DNA of 58,863 bases from DTLC01 sp964555645 (lineage in GTDB: Bacteria > Verrucomicrobiota > Verrucomicrobiia > Limisphaerales > DTLC01), in assembly GCA_964555645.1 (NCBI GenBank), contig CAZKTA010000019.1, positions 1-58,863 of the forward strand, given 5' to 3'. Made by a program: the position numbers and the translations under genes. The notes below the pieces were generated by a model. The model was not told the DNA's origin. It was given only the letters and a program-made list of their open reading frames with translations, and did no database searches. Position 1 is the first letter of the stretch; each line of letters opens with the position of its first letter. Shown here piece after piece: positions 28,101 through 37,279 of the stretch.

Positions 28101-28580
28101 TCATCCCAGCCTGGCCAGTGTGGCCTTGATCGCGTCAAAGTTCGGCAGGTCTTTAGGTGTTGGCGTCTGTTCGCTGTATTGAACAATGCCGGCCTTATCA
28201 ATCACAAATGCGGCGCGTGCACTGACGGAACCCAAACCCAGCAGGTCATCAAGCAACACACCATACGCCTTTGCGGTAGTTTTATTGAGATCACTGGCCA
28301 ACGTGATTCCGATTCGTTCCTTTTGCGCCCAGGCTTCCTGCGCGAACGGACTGTCAACGCTTATGCCGATGACAGCTGCATCGAGTTTTTGAAACTCGTT
28401 CAGACCCGCTGTCACGTCGCACATTTCTTTCGTGCACACACTTGTAAATGCCAACGGAAAAAACAACAGCACAGTGTTGCGTTTACCAAAGTTATCGCTG
28501 AGCCGCACATCAACAAGGCCATCTGGTTGTTTCGACTTCAACGTGAAGTCAGGTGCTTTTGAACCGACTGCTATAGCCAT
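28101..28580 (-). CDS. Peroxiredoxin (AhpC/TSA family)
   Basis: 159 residues from the ATG at 28580 (MAIAVGSKAPDFTLKS); the frame is open to 28673 but the extra part is basic and unlike the family. Peroxiredoxins reduce peroxides through a peroxidatic cysteine, here in PLAFTSVCTKEMC, where TxxC supplies the active-site Thr and Cys. The second Cys 5 residues later could form an intramolecular disulfide. SVDSPFAQEAWA and ARAAFVIDKAGIVQY are typical. It resembles AhpE/thioredoxin-dependent one-domain peroxiredoxins. The reductant is unknown. Confidence 0.93.
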   Translation of the reverse strand: MAIAVGSKAPDFTLKSKQPDGLVDVRLSDNFGKRNTVLLFFPLAFTSVCTKEMCDVTAGLNEFQKLDAAVIGISVDSPFAQEAWAQKERIGITLASDLNKTTAKAYGVLLDDLLGLGSVSARAAFVIDKAGIVQYSEQTPTPKDLPNFDAIKATLARLG

Positions 28581-28763
28581 GGCATTTGTTATTTTGCGTT
28601 TACGGTTTTTGCGACGCACAAAAACGGCGCCGCATTTGTTCTTGAACCTCATGCACGACGCATTGTGCGTCAAGTGACAAATCGTGTGACACCCGAATCC
28701 TCAGCCACGCGGAAGGTTATGCCGGGTCACAACCCCGAATTCACCAGACGCGGGTTGCTGAGT

Positions 28764-28819
28764 GTTTGTAGTGCAGCCTTTAGGCTGAAGAATCACAGGC
28801 TAAAGCCCGCCCAACAAAC
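28764..28819. repeat. REP-like 24-bp imperfect inverted repeat
   Basis: Two 24-base arms (28764-28787 and 28796-28819) pair at 19 of 24 positions around an 8-base loop. The core CAGCCTTTAGGCTG / CAGGCTAAAGCCCGC resembles the extragenic palindromes spread by RAYT (Y1) transposases in many phyla. It lies in the 314-base divergent gap between the peroxiredoxin and ilvE, which otherwise shows nothing recognisable. A looser similar stretch occurs near 50883-50917. No RAYT gene is in the window. Confidence 0.5.
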
Positions 28820-28894
28820 CAGTTGTAACTACGCGGCAACTTCCTGAGTTGCACACAGGGGCCGTGTTTAGTTAGCTTGTCGGCAGCCAAAGAC

Positions 28895-29767
28895 ATGAAG
28901 ATTTACATCGACGGTAAATTCTACGATAAACGCAACGCCAAGATATCGGTTTTTGACCACGGTTTGCTCTATGGCGACGGCGTGTTCGAGGGCATCCGCG
29001 CTTATAACGGGCGCGTGTTCAAGCTCAACGAACACATCGAACGGCTTTACTGGTCGGCAAATGCGATCTTGCTGAAAGTCCCGATGTCGCCCACCCAGAT
29101 GAAGCGCGCGGTGCTTGATACGTGCCGCGTGAATAAGATTTGGAACGGGTACATCCGGCTGGTTGTAACTCGGGGGGAAGGCAACCTCGGGCTTGATCCA
29201 AATAAGTGCAAGCGCCCAACCGTGATTATCATTGCAGACAAGATTCAGCTTTACCCGCCGTCCCTTTACCGGAATGGGATGGCCATTATTACGGTGCCGA
29301 CCGTCCGTAACCTGCATAGTGCACTGAACCCTGCAATTAAGTCGCTCAACTATCTGAACAACATCCTGGCCAAGATCGAGGCAAACATTGGCGGGTGCGA
29401 GGAGGCCGTGATGCTGAATGCCGAAGGGTTCGTTTCGGAGTGCACAGGCGACAACATTTTCATAATCAAAAAAGGGCAGTTGCTAACCCCGCCACTATCT
29501 GCCGGCGCGTTGCGCGGTATCACGCGGCAGGTTGTGATAGAGCTTGCAGGTGAGCTTGGTGTACCTGTGGCTGAACCGAACCTGACGCGGTACGACCTGT
29601 TTAATGCTGACGAGTGTTTTTTGACCGGCACAGGCGCTGAGATAGTGCCTGTGGTGCGCATTGACGGTCGTCAGATCGGCACGGGCAAACCGGGGCCCAT
29701 CACGCTCAAACTTGTGGAGCGGTACCATGCCTTGACGAAAAGCTCGGGCGAGCCGATATACAAGTAG
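28895..29767 (+). CDS. ilvE: Branched-chain amino acid aminotransferase (class IV)
   Basis: 290 residues from the ATG at 28895 (MKIYIDGKFYDKRNAKISVFDHG). The PLP enzyme transfers amino groups between glutamate and Val, Leu or Ile. The N-terminal fold-type IV motifs LLYGDGVFEGIRAYNG are clear. The PLP-binding lysine is in KSLNYLNNILAK (near residue 155), followed by the conserved EAVMLNAEGFVSECTGDNIF and TGTGAEIVPV. D-amino acid transaminases and aminodeoxychorismate lyase share the fold, but EGIRAY and KSLNYLNN favour IlvE. The mcsA start is only 8 bases past its stop, so the two are co-transcribed. Confidence 0.93.
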   Translation: MKIYIDGKFYDKRNAKISVFDHGLLYGDGVFEGIRAYNGRVFKLNEHIERLYWSANAILLKVPMSPTQMKRAVLDTCRVNKIWNGYIRLVVTRGEGNLGLDPNKCKRPTVIIIADKIQLYPPSLYRNGMAIITVPTVRNLHSALNPAIKSLNYLNNILAKIEANIGGCEEAVMLNAEGFVSECTGDNIFIIKKGQLLTPPLSAGALRGITRQVVIELAGELGVPVAEPNLTRYDLFNADECFLTGTGAEIVPVVRIDGRQIGTGKPGPITLKLVERYHALTKSSGEPIYK

Positions 29768-29775
29768 GACAAATT

Positions 29776-30294
29776 ATGCTCTGTTGTTTTTGCAAACAGA
29801 AAGAGGCAAAGGTGCACTACTCGAAGGTCGAGGGTAACAAGATTCAAAAGCTCGACATGTGCGAGGAATGCGCCAAACAGAAAGGGTTCGATGACCCGAC
29901 CGCGTATGCGTTGGCGGACTTGCTGTTGGGTCTAGGGGCGACCCAGGAATTCGAAGGCGCAACTGGTGGCACCGAGCTTAAATGTCCAAAGTGCGGTTTT
30001 TCACAGACAGACTTAAAGAAAAGCGGTCGGCTTGGTTGTCCCGAATGTTACAATACATTTGCCAGCGGACTGGAGAACCTGCTCAAATCCATGCACAAAG
30101 GCACGCGCCACGTTGGCAAAGTGCCCATGGCAGCACAACAAACGCGTGACATAACCGAGCGAATCAAAAGCCTCCAGAAACGGTTGGACAAGGCAATCCA
30201 AGACGAAAATTTCGAGCAGGCGGCATTGCTCCGTGACGAAATTAAGCAACTAAAAGCGCAATTGGCGCATGGGTCGCTGGCGCAGCCGATGTAA
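29776..30294 (+). CDS. mcsA: McsA-like zinc/UvrB-UvrC-motif protein, McsB activator
   Basis: 172 residues. McsA binds and activates the arginine kinase McsB and zinc. Two pairs of CxxC are present: CCFCKQKE (residues 3-6) with CEEC (29-32), and CPKC with CPEC (near 77-98). The C-terminal ~45 residues form a UVR coiled motif (RIKSLQKRLDKAIQDENFEQAA). It is sandwiched between ilvE and mcsB; mcsB begins 16 bases downstream. The set McsA-McsB-ClpC is best known from Firmicutes, where CtsR accompanies it; no CtsR homolog is seen here. Confidence 0.92.
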   Translation: MLCCFCKQKEAKVHYSKVEGNKIQKLDMCEECAKQKGFDDPTAYALADLLLGLGATQEFEGATGGTELKCPKCGFSQTDLKKSGRLGCPECYNTFASGLENLLKSMHKGTRHVGKVPMAAQQTRDITERIKSLQKRLDKAIQDENFEQAALLRDEIKQLKAQLAHGSLAQPM

Positions 30295-30310
30295 ACGACT
30301 CGATAAAAAG

Positions 30311-31426
30311 ATGAAACTAACCGAGTTCCTTCTTCCACCAACTGAGTCGGCCCGGCGTCTAGGTCCGCATCATCCTATTGTAATGTCCAGCAGGGTGCGG
30401 CTGGCACGCAATGTCAAAGGCGCGCCTTTTCCGGGCTGGGCAAAAAAGGCGGACCGAATTCGCGTTTTTGAGAGCTTACGGCCTGCGGTTGAGTGTTTGT
30501 CAGCAATGACAGGTGCTTTCTCAGAAGCGATGGAGAACCTGTCTGCGTTAGATAAACAAATTCTGGTCGAGCGCCATTTAATTAGCCGTGAACATGCGGC
30601 AAAGGGTGCGGGAAGCGGTATTGTTCTGACCCGCGACGAATCAATCTGTGTGATGATCAATGAAGAAGACCATCTGCGCATGCAGGCGCTCAGACCCGGC
30701 TTCAGGCTAAAAGAGGCCTGGCTTGCGATTGACAAGATTGACACTGAGCTTGAGAAAAAGATCGAGTACGCTTTTAGCCCGACACTAGGTTATCTAACTG
30801 CCTGCCCGACAAATGTTGGCACGGGCATTCGCGTCAGTGCAATGTTACACTTGCCCGGGCTTGTGTTGGCCGAGCAGATCAACGCTGTGATTCAATCTGT
30901 TGCGCGACTTGGCTTGGCTGTACGCGGGCTTTACGGCGAAGGCACTGAAGCGCTCGGCAACGTGTTTCAGGTGTCCAACCAGATGACACTTGGCGAATCG
31001 GAGCTGACCATTGTCGAGCGGCTCGAAAAGGTTGTCGCGCAGATCATCGAGTCGGAACAAAACGCGCGCGAGTCGCTTTTGGAGAAAAAGGCAAAAATGG
31101 TTTACAACCATGTGGGACGCGCCTACGGCATTTTGGCAAATGCACACAGTATATCGTCCAAAGAAACACTGAATCTGTTGTCGTTGTTGCGGTTGGGTTT
31201 GGACTTGGGTTTGTTCCCGGGTACAGAAAAATCGTTGACGGATGAGCTGTTTATCTTGATTCAACCTGCTCATTTGCAACTGCAGTTTGGCGAAAAATTA
31301 AGTCCTGATGAACGCGACATATTGCGTGCGGACCTTTTACGCGAGCGCTTGGCAAACCTAAGCCGACCCGTCACAAAACCGAATAGCCCTGACCCGAGCA
31401 GTTCTGCGATGGACAAAAAGCCCTAG
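30311..31426 (+). CDS. mcsB: Protein-arginine kinase McsB
   Basis: 371 residues from the ATG at 30311 (MKLTEFLLPPTESARRL); the longer ORF start at 30269 would overlap mcsA. McsB phosphorylates arginines on proteins, marking them for ClpC in Bacillus. It is an ATP:guanido phosphotransferase: SSRVRLARNVKG holds the conserved SSRVRLARN nucleotide-binding motif, CPTNVGTGIRVSAMLHLPGL is the catalytic-loop signature with the reactive cysteine, and GEGTEALGNVFQVSNQMTLG is the phosphagen-kinase-like Gly loop. The C-terminal region diverges, as in other McsB. ClpC follows after 24 bases. Confidence 0.96.
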   Translation: MKLTEFLLPPTESARRLGPHHPIVMSSRVRLARNVKGAPFPGWAKKADRIRVFESLRPAVECLSAMTGAFSEAMENLSALDKQILVERHLISREHAAKGAGSGIVLTRDESICVMINEEDHLRMQALRPGFRLKEAWLAIDKIDTELEKKIEYAFSPTLGYLTACPTNVGTGIRVSAMLHLPGLVLAEQINAVIQSVARLGLAVRGLYGEGTEALGNVFQVSNQMTLGESELTIVERLEKVVAQIIESEQNARESLLEKKAKMVYNHVGRAYGILANAHSISSKETLNLLSLLRLGLDLGLFPGTEKSLTDELFILIQPAHLQLQFGEKLSPDERDILRADLLRERLANLSRPVTKPNSPDPSSSAMDKKP

Positions 31427-31450
31427 TTGTAGCATCTTATGCGGTGAACC

Positions 31451-33943
31451 ATGGATGACGACGCTCTAAGCAAGTTTACCCCGCGTGCGCAACAGGTGGT
31501 TGCACTCGCACGACGTGAAGCCGATCGGCTTAATCACGATTGGGTGGGGACTGAACATTTATTGCTCGGCCTGATCAAGCTCGGCCAAGGCGTTGCGGTT
31601 AACGTCCTTCAGAAAATGGGTCTTGACCTGGAAACCATTCGAATGGAGATCGAAAAACACGTGCCGGCCGGCCCGAGCCAAAAAACAATAGGCCGTATCC
31701 CGCTTACACCACGTGCGCGCAAGGTACTCGACCTTGCGCAACGTGAGGCCAGAGAACTTAAACACACCTATATTGGCACCGAACATATTTTACTTGCGTT
31801 GCTGCGTGAGGGTGAAGGCGTTGCTGCGCAGGTCCTCAAGAACCTTGACCTGGACCACGAACAGCTCAGACAAGAAATACTCAAAGAGCTTGATCCGAAT
31901 TTTGCTGCTCAAGAAGAACCGGCCGAGGCGGGCCAAAAAACTGCTGAGCGAAAAGGCGAGGTCAAAACACCTGCCCTGAAAGCTTTCGGCCGTGACCTGA
32001 CCGAGATAGCGCGCCGCGGCGAAATGGACCCTGTGATAGGGCGCCGGAACGAGATCGAACGCGTGATTCAGATTTTGTGTCGGCGCACAAAGAATAATCC
32101 GGTTTTGCTTGGTGAAGCCGGCGTTGGCAAAACTGCGATCGTCGAAGGGTTGGCTCAGGAAATCGTAAAGGGCAACGTGCCGGAGTTGTTGCGTGACAAA
32201 CGGTTGATAACGCTTGACCTTGCGTTGATGGTGGCCGGCACAAAGTACCGTGGCCAGTTCGAGGAGCGCATCAAGGCCGTCATGGACGAAATCCGGCGCG
32301 CCAAGAACGTGATTGTTTTCATTGACGAGCTGCACACGATTGTGGGGGCGGGTTCGGCAGAAGGCACGATGGATGCCTCCAACATAATCAAGCCCGCACT
32401 AAGCCGGGGCGAGATGCAATGCATCGGCGCAACCACTCTCAATGAATATCGCAAGTATATCGAGAAAGACGCTGCGCTCGAGCGCAGGTTCCAGGCAATC
32501 AAGGTCGAGCCACCCACTGTCGAAGAGACAATCCAGATTCTGCGCGGCTTGCGTACCAAATACGAGGAACACCATAAGGTCGAGTTCACAGACCGCGCAC
32601 TCGAGGCCGCAGCGCGGTTGTCAGACCGTTACATAACAGACCGTTATCTGCCTGACAAAGCGATTGATCTGATGGATGAAGCCGGCGCGCGGGCGCGGAT
32701 CAGCGCTATGACACGACCGCCTGAGGCAAAGGAAATCGAAGCCGAAATTGAGGAGATAAAGGCCAAAAAAGAGCGCGCAATTCGCAATCAGGATTTCGAA
32801 GGCGCCGCTGCAATGCGCGACAAGGAACGGCAAGCTAAAGAACGGCTCGAAGCAGTGCTTGCCCAGTGGCGTGCTACGCGCGAGGAAAAACGCATCGTGG
32901 TTGATGAGGAAGACATCTTGCATGTTGTGTCCAAGTGGACCGGCATACCGCTCAAACGCATGGAAGAAGGCGAGGCACAACGGTTGTTGGCCGTCGAAGA
33001 AGAACTGTGCAAGGTTGTAATAGGCCAGCGCGAAGCCGTGGCTGCGATTTGTCGTGCGCTGCGCCGGTCACGAGCCGATTTGAAAGACCCGAAACGGCCC
33101 ATTGGCAGTTTTGCTTTGCTCGGCCCGACCGGGGTGGGCAAGACGCTCCTTGCCAAAGCGCTGGCCGAGCATCTGTTTGGCGACGCGCGTGCGTTGATCC
33201 AGCTCGACATGAGCGAATACATGGAGAAATTCAATGTATCGCGTCTGGTCGGGTCGCCGCCGGGGTACGTCGGGTACGAAGAAGGCGGGCAATTGACTGA
33301 AGCCGTTCGGCGCAAGCCGTACTCGGTTGTGCTGTTTGATGAAATCGAGAAAGCGCACCCTGATGTGTGGAACATTTTGTTGCAAATCCTTGAGGAAGGC
33401 AAACTGACCGATAACGTCGGCCGAGTGGTGAACTTCCGCAATACGATTGTGCTGCTGACTTCGAATGTCGGGTCGGACACTATCCGCCGCCAATCAACGC
33501 TCGGCTTCTCCCCCATATCCGACGAGACAAGCTACGAAAAGATGCGCGAGCGCATTCTCGAGGAAGCAAAGAAGACCTTCAGGCCCGAGTTTTTGAACCG
33601 GCTTGACGACGTGATTGTGTTCCGCGCGTTGACCAAACCGGACCTTATTCAGATTCTAGAGCTGGAGGTTGGAAAAGTCGCAGACCGACTGAAACACAAA
33701 AAAATCAAGATTACACTCAGCGAAAAGGCCAGAGAGTTCCTGGTTGAACGCGGGTACGACCCCAACTACGGTGCGCGGCCGATGCGCCGTGCCGTCGAGC
33801 GGCTACTTGAAGACCCGTTAGCTGAGGAAATCCTGCGCGGCAACATTCATGAAAATGAACCTGTGGTTGTTGAACTTGAAGGCGACAAGCTCGTTTTCAC
33901 GCAAAGGTCTGCCGCGCCAGAGGAAGGTGCAGTAGCAAGTTGA
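31451..33943 (+). CDS. clpC: ATP-dependent Clp protease ATPase subunit ClpC
   Basis: 830 residues. It unfolds proteins, including arginine-phosphorylated ones, and feeds them to ClpP. Order: two N-terminal Clp repeats (residues ~1-145), first AAA+ (Walker A GEAGVGKTAIVEG near 220, Walker B IVFIDELH near 287), a middle domain with a UVR motif (EIEAEIEEIKAKKERAIRN near 445) that binds McsB in Bacillus, second AAA+ (GPTGVGKTLLAKA near 560) and a ClpB/C-terminal domain. The presence of the UVR motif distinguishes ClpC from ClpB. It is the last gene of an ilvE-mcsA-mcsB-clpC transcript. Confidence 0.96.
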   Translation: MDDDALSKFTPRAQQVVALARREADRLNHDWVGTEHLLLGLIKLGQGVAVNVLQKMGLDLETIRMEIEKHVPAGPSQKTIGRIPLTPRARKVLDLAQREARELKHTYIGTEHILLALLREGEGVAAQVLKNLDLDHEQLRQEILKELDPNFAAQEEPAEAGQKTAERKGEVKTPALKAFGRDLTEIARRGEMDPVIGRRNEIERVIQILCRRTKNNPVLLGEAGVGKTAIVEGLAQEIVKGNVPELLRDKRLITLDLALMVAGTKYRGQFEERIKAVMDEIRRAKNVIVFIDELHTIVGAGSAEGTMDASNIIKPALSRGEMQCIGATTLNEYRKYIEKDAALERRFQAIKVEPPTVEETIQILRGLRTKYEEHHKVEFTDRALEAAARLSDRYITDRYLPDKAIDLMDEAGARARISAMTRPPEAKEIEAEIEEIKAKKERAIRNQDFEGAAAMRDKERQAKERLEAVLAQWRATREEKRIVVDEEDILHVVSKWTGIPLKRMEEGEAQRLLAVEEELCKVVIGQREAVAAICRALRRSRADLKDPKRPIGSFALLGPTGVGKTLLAKALAEHLFGDARALIQLDMSEYMEKFNVSRLVGSPPGYVGYEEGGQLTEAVRRKPYSVVLFDEIEKAHPDVWNILLQILEEGKLTDNVGRVVNFRNTIVLLTSNVGSDTIRRQSTLGFSPISDETSYEKMRERILEEAKKTFRPEFLNRLDDVIVFRALTKPDLIQILELEVGKVADRLKHKKIKITLSEKAREFLVERGYDPNYGARPMRRAVERLLEDPLAEEILRGNIHENEPVVVELEGDKLVFTQRSAAPEEGAVAS

Positions 33944-34275
33944 CGTAGCTCTGCAACCCCGTCGGCCCGTATGGGATCGGCTCCGGGATTCAATCAGTGC
34001 CGGAACACGCCGGCAAAGACCACAGGCTTGTGTCTGACCTTAAAAACTTGGAGCGCGGTTCTTATTGCCAATTGCTTCCGGGAATTACCTAACCGAGCAG
34101 TTGACCTACACAGGCACATCAGCCAGGATCGTCAGCTTGTGTTGTTGCCGAGTCGGTTTATCGCGTGTGCTAGCGTTTAACTCAGCGTTGTCGCGTTCGC
34201 AGATATGAATGTGCTTTACACAGAGTTGGTTGGGCAATAAATTAGGTGCGGCATTTAACAACGGAAAGATAGTTG
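33944..34275 (+). other. Intergenic region, nothing recognised
   Basis: 332 bases between clpC and rpsO. It must contain the rpsO promoter and, probably, a translational-operator region for S15 near the rpsO start, but I see no clear hairpin structure or RNA motif. Confidence 0.35.
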
Positions 34276-34542
34276 ATGGCAAATACACTGCCCAAATCAA
34301 AAATAATTGAGCAGTTCAGGTTGCATGAGCGCGACACTGGTTCAGCGGACGTGCAAATTGCTTTGCTGACGGCTCGCATCAACCACCTGAGCGAACATCT
34401 GCAAAAATATAAGAAAGACTACAGCTCACGACGCGGGCTGCTGAAAATGGTAAGCCAACGACGCAGGCTGCTGGAATATTTGCGTGAGACCGACTTTGAA
34501 CGGTATCAGGCTATTACACGAAAGCTTAAACTACGCAAGTAA
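34276..34542 (+). CDS. rpsO: 30S ribosomal protein S15
   Basis: 88 residues from ATG 34276 (MANTLPKSKIIEQFRLHERDTGS); a TTG at 34273 is in frame but the ATG has a GGAAAG site at 34263-34268 with proper spacing. S15 binds 16S rRNA early in assembly. The signature GSADVQIALLTARINHLSEHL is full length, and the basic C-terminus (GLLKMVSQRRRLLEYL) is intact. As in most bacteria it sits just upstream of pnp. Confidence 0.97.
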   Translation: MANTLPKSKIIEQFRLHERDTGSADVQIALLTARINHLSEHLQKYKKDYSSRRGLLKMVSQRRRLLEYLRETDFERYQAITRKLKLRK

Positions 34543-34551
34543 CCCGCAGTC

Positions 34552-34586
34552 GGCCGCCATGCAGTGCACGGCCCGCAACCTTTTTT
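34552..34586 (+). terminator. Probable terminator between rpsO and pnp
   Basis: A GGCCG (34552-34556) / CGGCC (34569-34573) stem is followed within 7 bases by a run of six T (34581-34586). In E. coli such an element partly uncouples rpsO and pnp transcription. The stem is short, so confidence is limited. Confidence 0.35.
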
Positions 34587-34791
34587 CGTGTCCGTGCGAG
34601 CGAACCGACATTGTAAACCACGATTTTTGCTCTGGTAGCGTGCCACAGGCAGTTTTTTGTTCAGAACATTGAAACAACCACAACTATAACCAAAATAATG
34701 CCCGCTGCGCCCGGGCGATTTCATTGAATCCCGAACATCGAGTCGGGTTTCACTGAAGTTACTCGGCACAGCGGGCGGTATAAACTGAATT

Positions 34792-36963
34792 ATGTCAGAA
34801 AAAGTAACCGCCCAAGTGGGCGAAACCCAAATCACAATTGAAACTGGCAAACTGGCAAGACAGGCCGACGGCGCTGCTCTAGTTCAACTTGGCGAAACCA
34901 TAGTGCTGGTCGCTGCCGTCGCCGCCGCCAAACCCAAGGAAGATGTTGATTTCCTGCCGTTGACGGTTGACTACCGGGAGAAGGCTGCTGCGGCAGGAAG
35001 GTTCCCCGGCGGCTACTTCAAACGCGAAGGCCGCCCGAGCGAAAAAGAGGTTGTTACCTCACGGATGATTGATCGGCCGTTGCGCCCGTTATTTCCCAAG
35101 GATTGGCGCTGCGAAGTCCAGGTACAAAGCATTGTGCTGAGTGCAGACGGCGAAAACGATCCGGATGTGCTAGCTGTCAACGGCGCATCAGCAGCGTTGA
35201 TGTTGAGCGACATACCGTGGAACGGACCCTTGGGCGCAGTGCGAATAGGTCGTGTTGACGGCAAGTTCGTTATTAACCCGACACATTCGCAGCTTGAAAA
35301 GAGCGACTTAGACCTTGTTTACGTTGGCAGCGAAAAGGAGCTTGTGATGTTTGAAGGCTCAGCACGCGAGATCAGCGAGTCAGAGTTCATGGCTGCACTT
35401 GCCTTTGCGCATGAGGCCTGCCAGCCGATGATCGCCGCCCAAAAGGAACTCGCAGAGCGCGCAGGCAAAAAGAAACGCGCGTTCACGGCGCGTGTGTTGC
35501 CAGCCGAGCTGTTGGCGGAGGCACAGGCATTGACTTCGGAGCGTTTGGTCCGGGCGCTGCTTACGCCCGGTAAACTTCCGCGTGAAACGGCTGTCAACCA
35601 GCTGTTCGACGAAGTAAAAGCAAAGCTTGTCGAGAAGTTCGGGGCAGAAGTTGCAACTGAGTCTGTCCTTAAGGAACTGTTTCACAGGATTCAGCGTGAC
35701 ACTGTTCGCGCGCTTATACTGGATGGTGAAAAACGAATCGACGGACGCGCGTTTGACGAAGTCCGCCCGATACATTGCGATGTGGGAATATTGCCACGTG
35801 CGCACGGCTCAGCCCTGTTCACCCGGGGCGAGACACAGGCGGTGAGCCTAGCCACGCTCGGCACTGACGAAGACGTGCAGGAATTTGACGCATATACAGG
35901 GGGTGAAACAGAGAAAAAGTTCATCTTGCACTACAACTTTCCAAACTTCTCTGTGGGTGAGACAGGCCGAATAGGCGGCCCTGGCCGACGCGAGATTGGC
36001 CACGGCGCACTGGCTGAACGCTCGATTGCACCGCTGCTGCCATTGGATTCGTATCCGTACTCGATCCGTATCTCGACGGAGATAATGGAATCAAACGGCT
36101 CGACCTCGATGGCGGCGGTTTGCGGCGGATCGCTCGCGCTGATGGATGCTGGTATCCCACTGGCAAAACCGGTTGGCGGCATCAGCATTGGGCTTTGTAC
36201 CGAGTTCGATGAGGCCGGTAACATTGCCAGATACAGACTGCTGACCGACATAATTGGCGCCGAAGACGCATTTGGCGACATGGACTGCAAGATAGCAGGA
36301 ACCGAGAAAGGTATTACTGGCTTTCAGCTTGATCTGAAACTGCCGGGCATACCGCACTCGATTATGGCGGAGGCGCTCGAACGGGCCAAAATAGCGCGAA
36401 TGCACGTACTTGGTGAGATGAACAAGGTGCTGGCTGAGCCACGCAAAGAGATCAGCAAATACGCACCGCGGATACTTACGCTCAAGATTGATCCTGAAAA
36501 GATCGGTGCATTGATCGGTCCGGGGGGCAAAAACATCAAGAAGATCGTGGATGAATCCGGCTGCGAAATCAATATCGAGCACGATGGCTCGGTCAAGATT
36601 TTCTCGGTATCAGAAGAGGGAATGCGTATTGCGCGCGACGCAATTCTTGGGCTTACGGCCGAGGCTGAGCCCGGCAAGATTTATAGGGGTAAGGTTGTTA
36701 CGGTCAAAGACTTCGGCGCATTTGTCGAGTTTCTGCCCGGCCGAGATGGGCTGGTGCCAATCAGCGAGCTTGCAAATTTCAGGGTTAAAAAGACCGAAGA
36801 CGTCGTCCGCGTTGGCGACGAGATCTGGGTAAAGTGCCTTGGTGTAGATGAAAAAGGTCGCGTCCGATTGTCGCGCAAACAGGCCATGGTCGAGCGCGCC
36901 AAAGAACTGGAACGTCAGCGACCGAAGGAACAACCAAAAAAGCACGAGCAGCGCGGCAGATAG
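34792..36963 (+). CDS. pnp: Polynucleotide phosphorylase
   Basis: 723 residues, standard PNPase length. It degrades RNA phosphorolytically from the 3' end as a trimer. The sequence shows two RNase PH-like core domains (FPGGYFKREGRPSEKEV near 78, and the second with GGPGRREIGHGALAERS near 400), a helical linker, a KH domain (LIGPGGKNIKKIV near 570) and a C-terminal S1 domain (YRGKVVTVKDFGAFVEF near 630). The 250-base leader behind rpsO is a plausible place for RNase III-type autoregulation. A Lys/Glu/Arg-rich tail closes the protein. Confidence 0.97.
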   Translation: MSEKVTAQVGETQITIETGKLARQADGAALVQLGETIVLVAAVAAAKPKEDVDFLPLTVDYREKAAAAGRFPGGYFKREGRPSEKEVVTSRMIDRPLRPLFPKDWRCEVQVQSIVLSADGENDPDVLAVNGASAALMLSDIPWNGPLGAVRIGRVDGKFVINPTHSQLEKSDLDLVYVGSEKELVMFEGSAREISESEFMAALAFAHEACQPMIAAQKELAERAGKKKRAFTARVLPAELLAEAQALTSERLVRALLTPGKLPRETAVNQLFDEVKAKLVEKFGAEVATESVLKELFHRIQRDTVRALILDGEKRIDGRAFDEVRPIHCDVGILPRAHGSALFTRGETQAVSLATLGTDEDVQEFDAYTGGETEKKFILHYNFPNFSVGETGRIGGPGRREIGHGALAERSIAPLLPLDSYPYSIRISTEIMESNGSTSMAAVCGGSLALMDAGIPLAKPVGGISIGLCTEFDEAGNIARYRLLTDIIGAEDAFGDMDCKIAGTEKGITGFQLDLKLPGIPHSIMAEALERAKIARMHVLGEMNKVLAEPRKEISKYAPRILTLKIDPEKIGALIGPGGKNIKKIVDESGCEINIEHDGSVKIFSVSEEGMRIARDAILGLTAEAEPGKIYRGKVVTVKDFGAFVEFLPGRDGLVPISELANFRVKKTEDVVRVGDEIWVKCLGVDEKGRVRLSRKQAMVERAKELERQRPKEQPKKHEQRGR

Positions 36964-37237
36964 TAGGACGGCCCCAGCGCGTCAATTTGTGAGGCGGCCG
37001 GTCCCGCTCCTGAGCTGGATTCCGTAGCGGATTTGAGAGGTGCGCGCCGTCGGCGTTGGTTAATTCTGTTTGCAGCGCAGTCTTGTTCCCCACCACAATT
37101 CAACCACCAAAAGGCGGGCCAGAAGAATCATGGCTCTGTGCTTGCACTACCGCATTACGCAGCAGTTCGGGCTGAGTTTCGTTATCCCTTCAAGTATTGA
37201 GTGTTCGGCTTGTTCGTCGTGGTAAGGATTCAGGTTA

Positions 37238-37279
37238 CCGCGGTGCTTGCCGCGGGTTAGAAACGGCCTAAGCCCGTTT
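37238..37279. terminator. Tandem hairpins at convergent pnp / rsmD ends
   Basis: Two perfect 6-bp inverted repeats: CCGCGG-tgcttg-CCGCGG (37238-37255) and AAACGG-cctaagc-CCGTTT (37261-37279, with the rsmD stop in its loop). They sit between converging genes in a 304-base gap that is otherwise empty. There is no T-tract, so they may act only weakly or with Rho. Confidence 0.35.
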
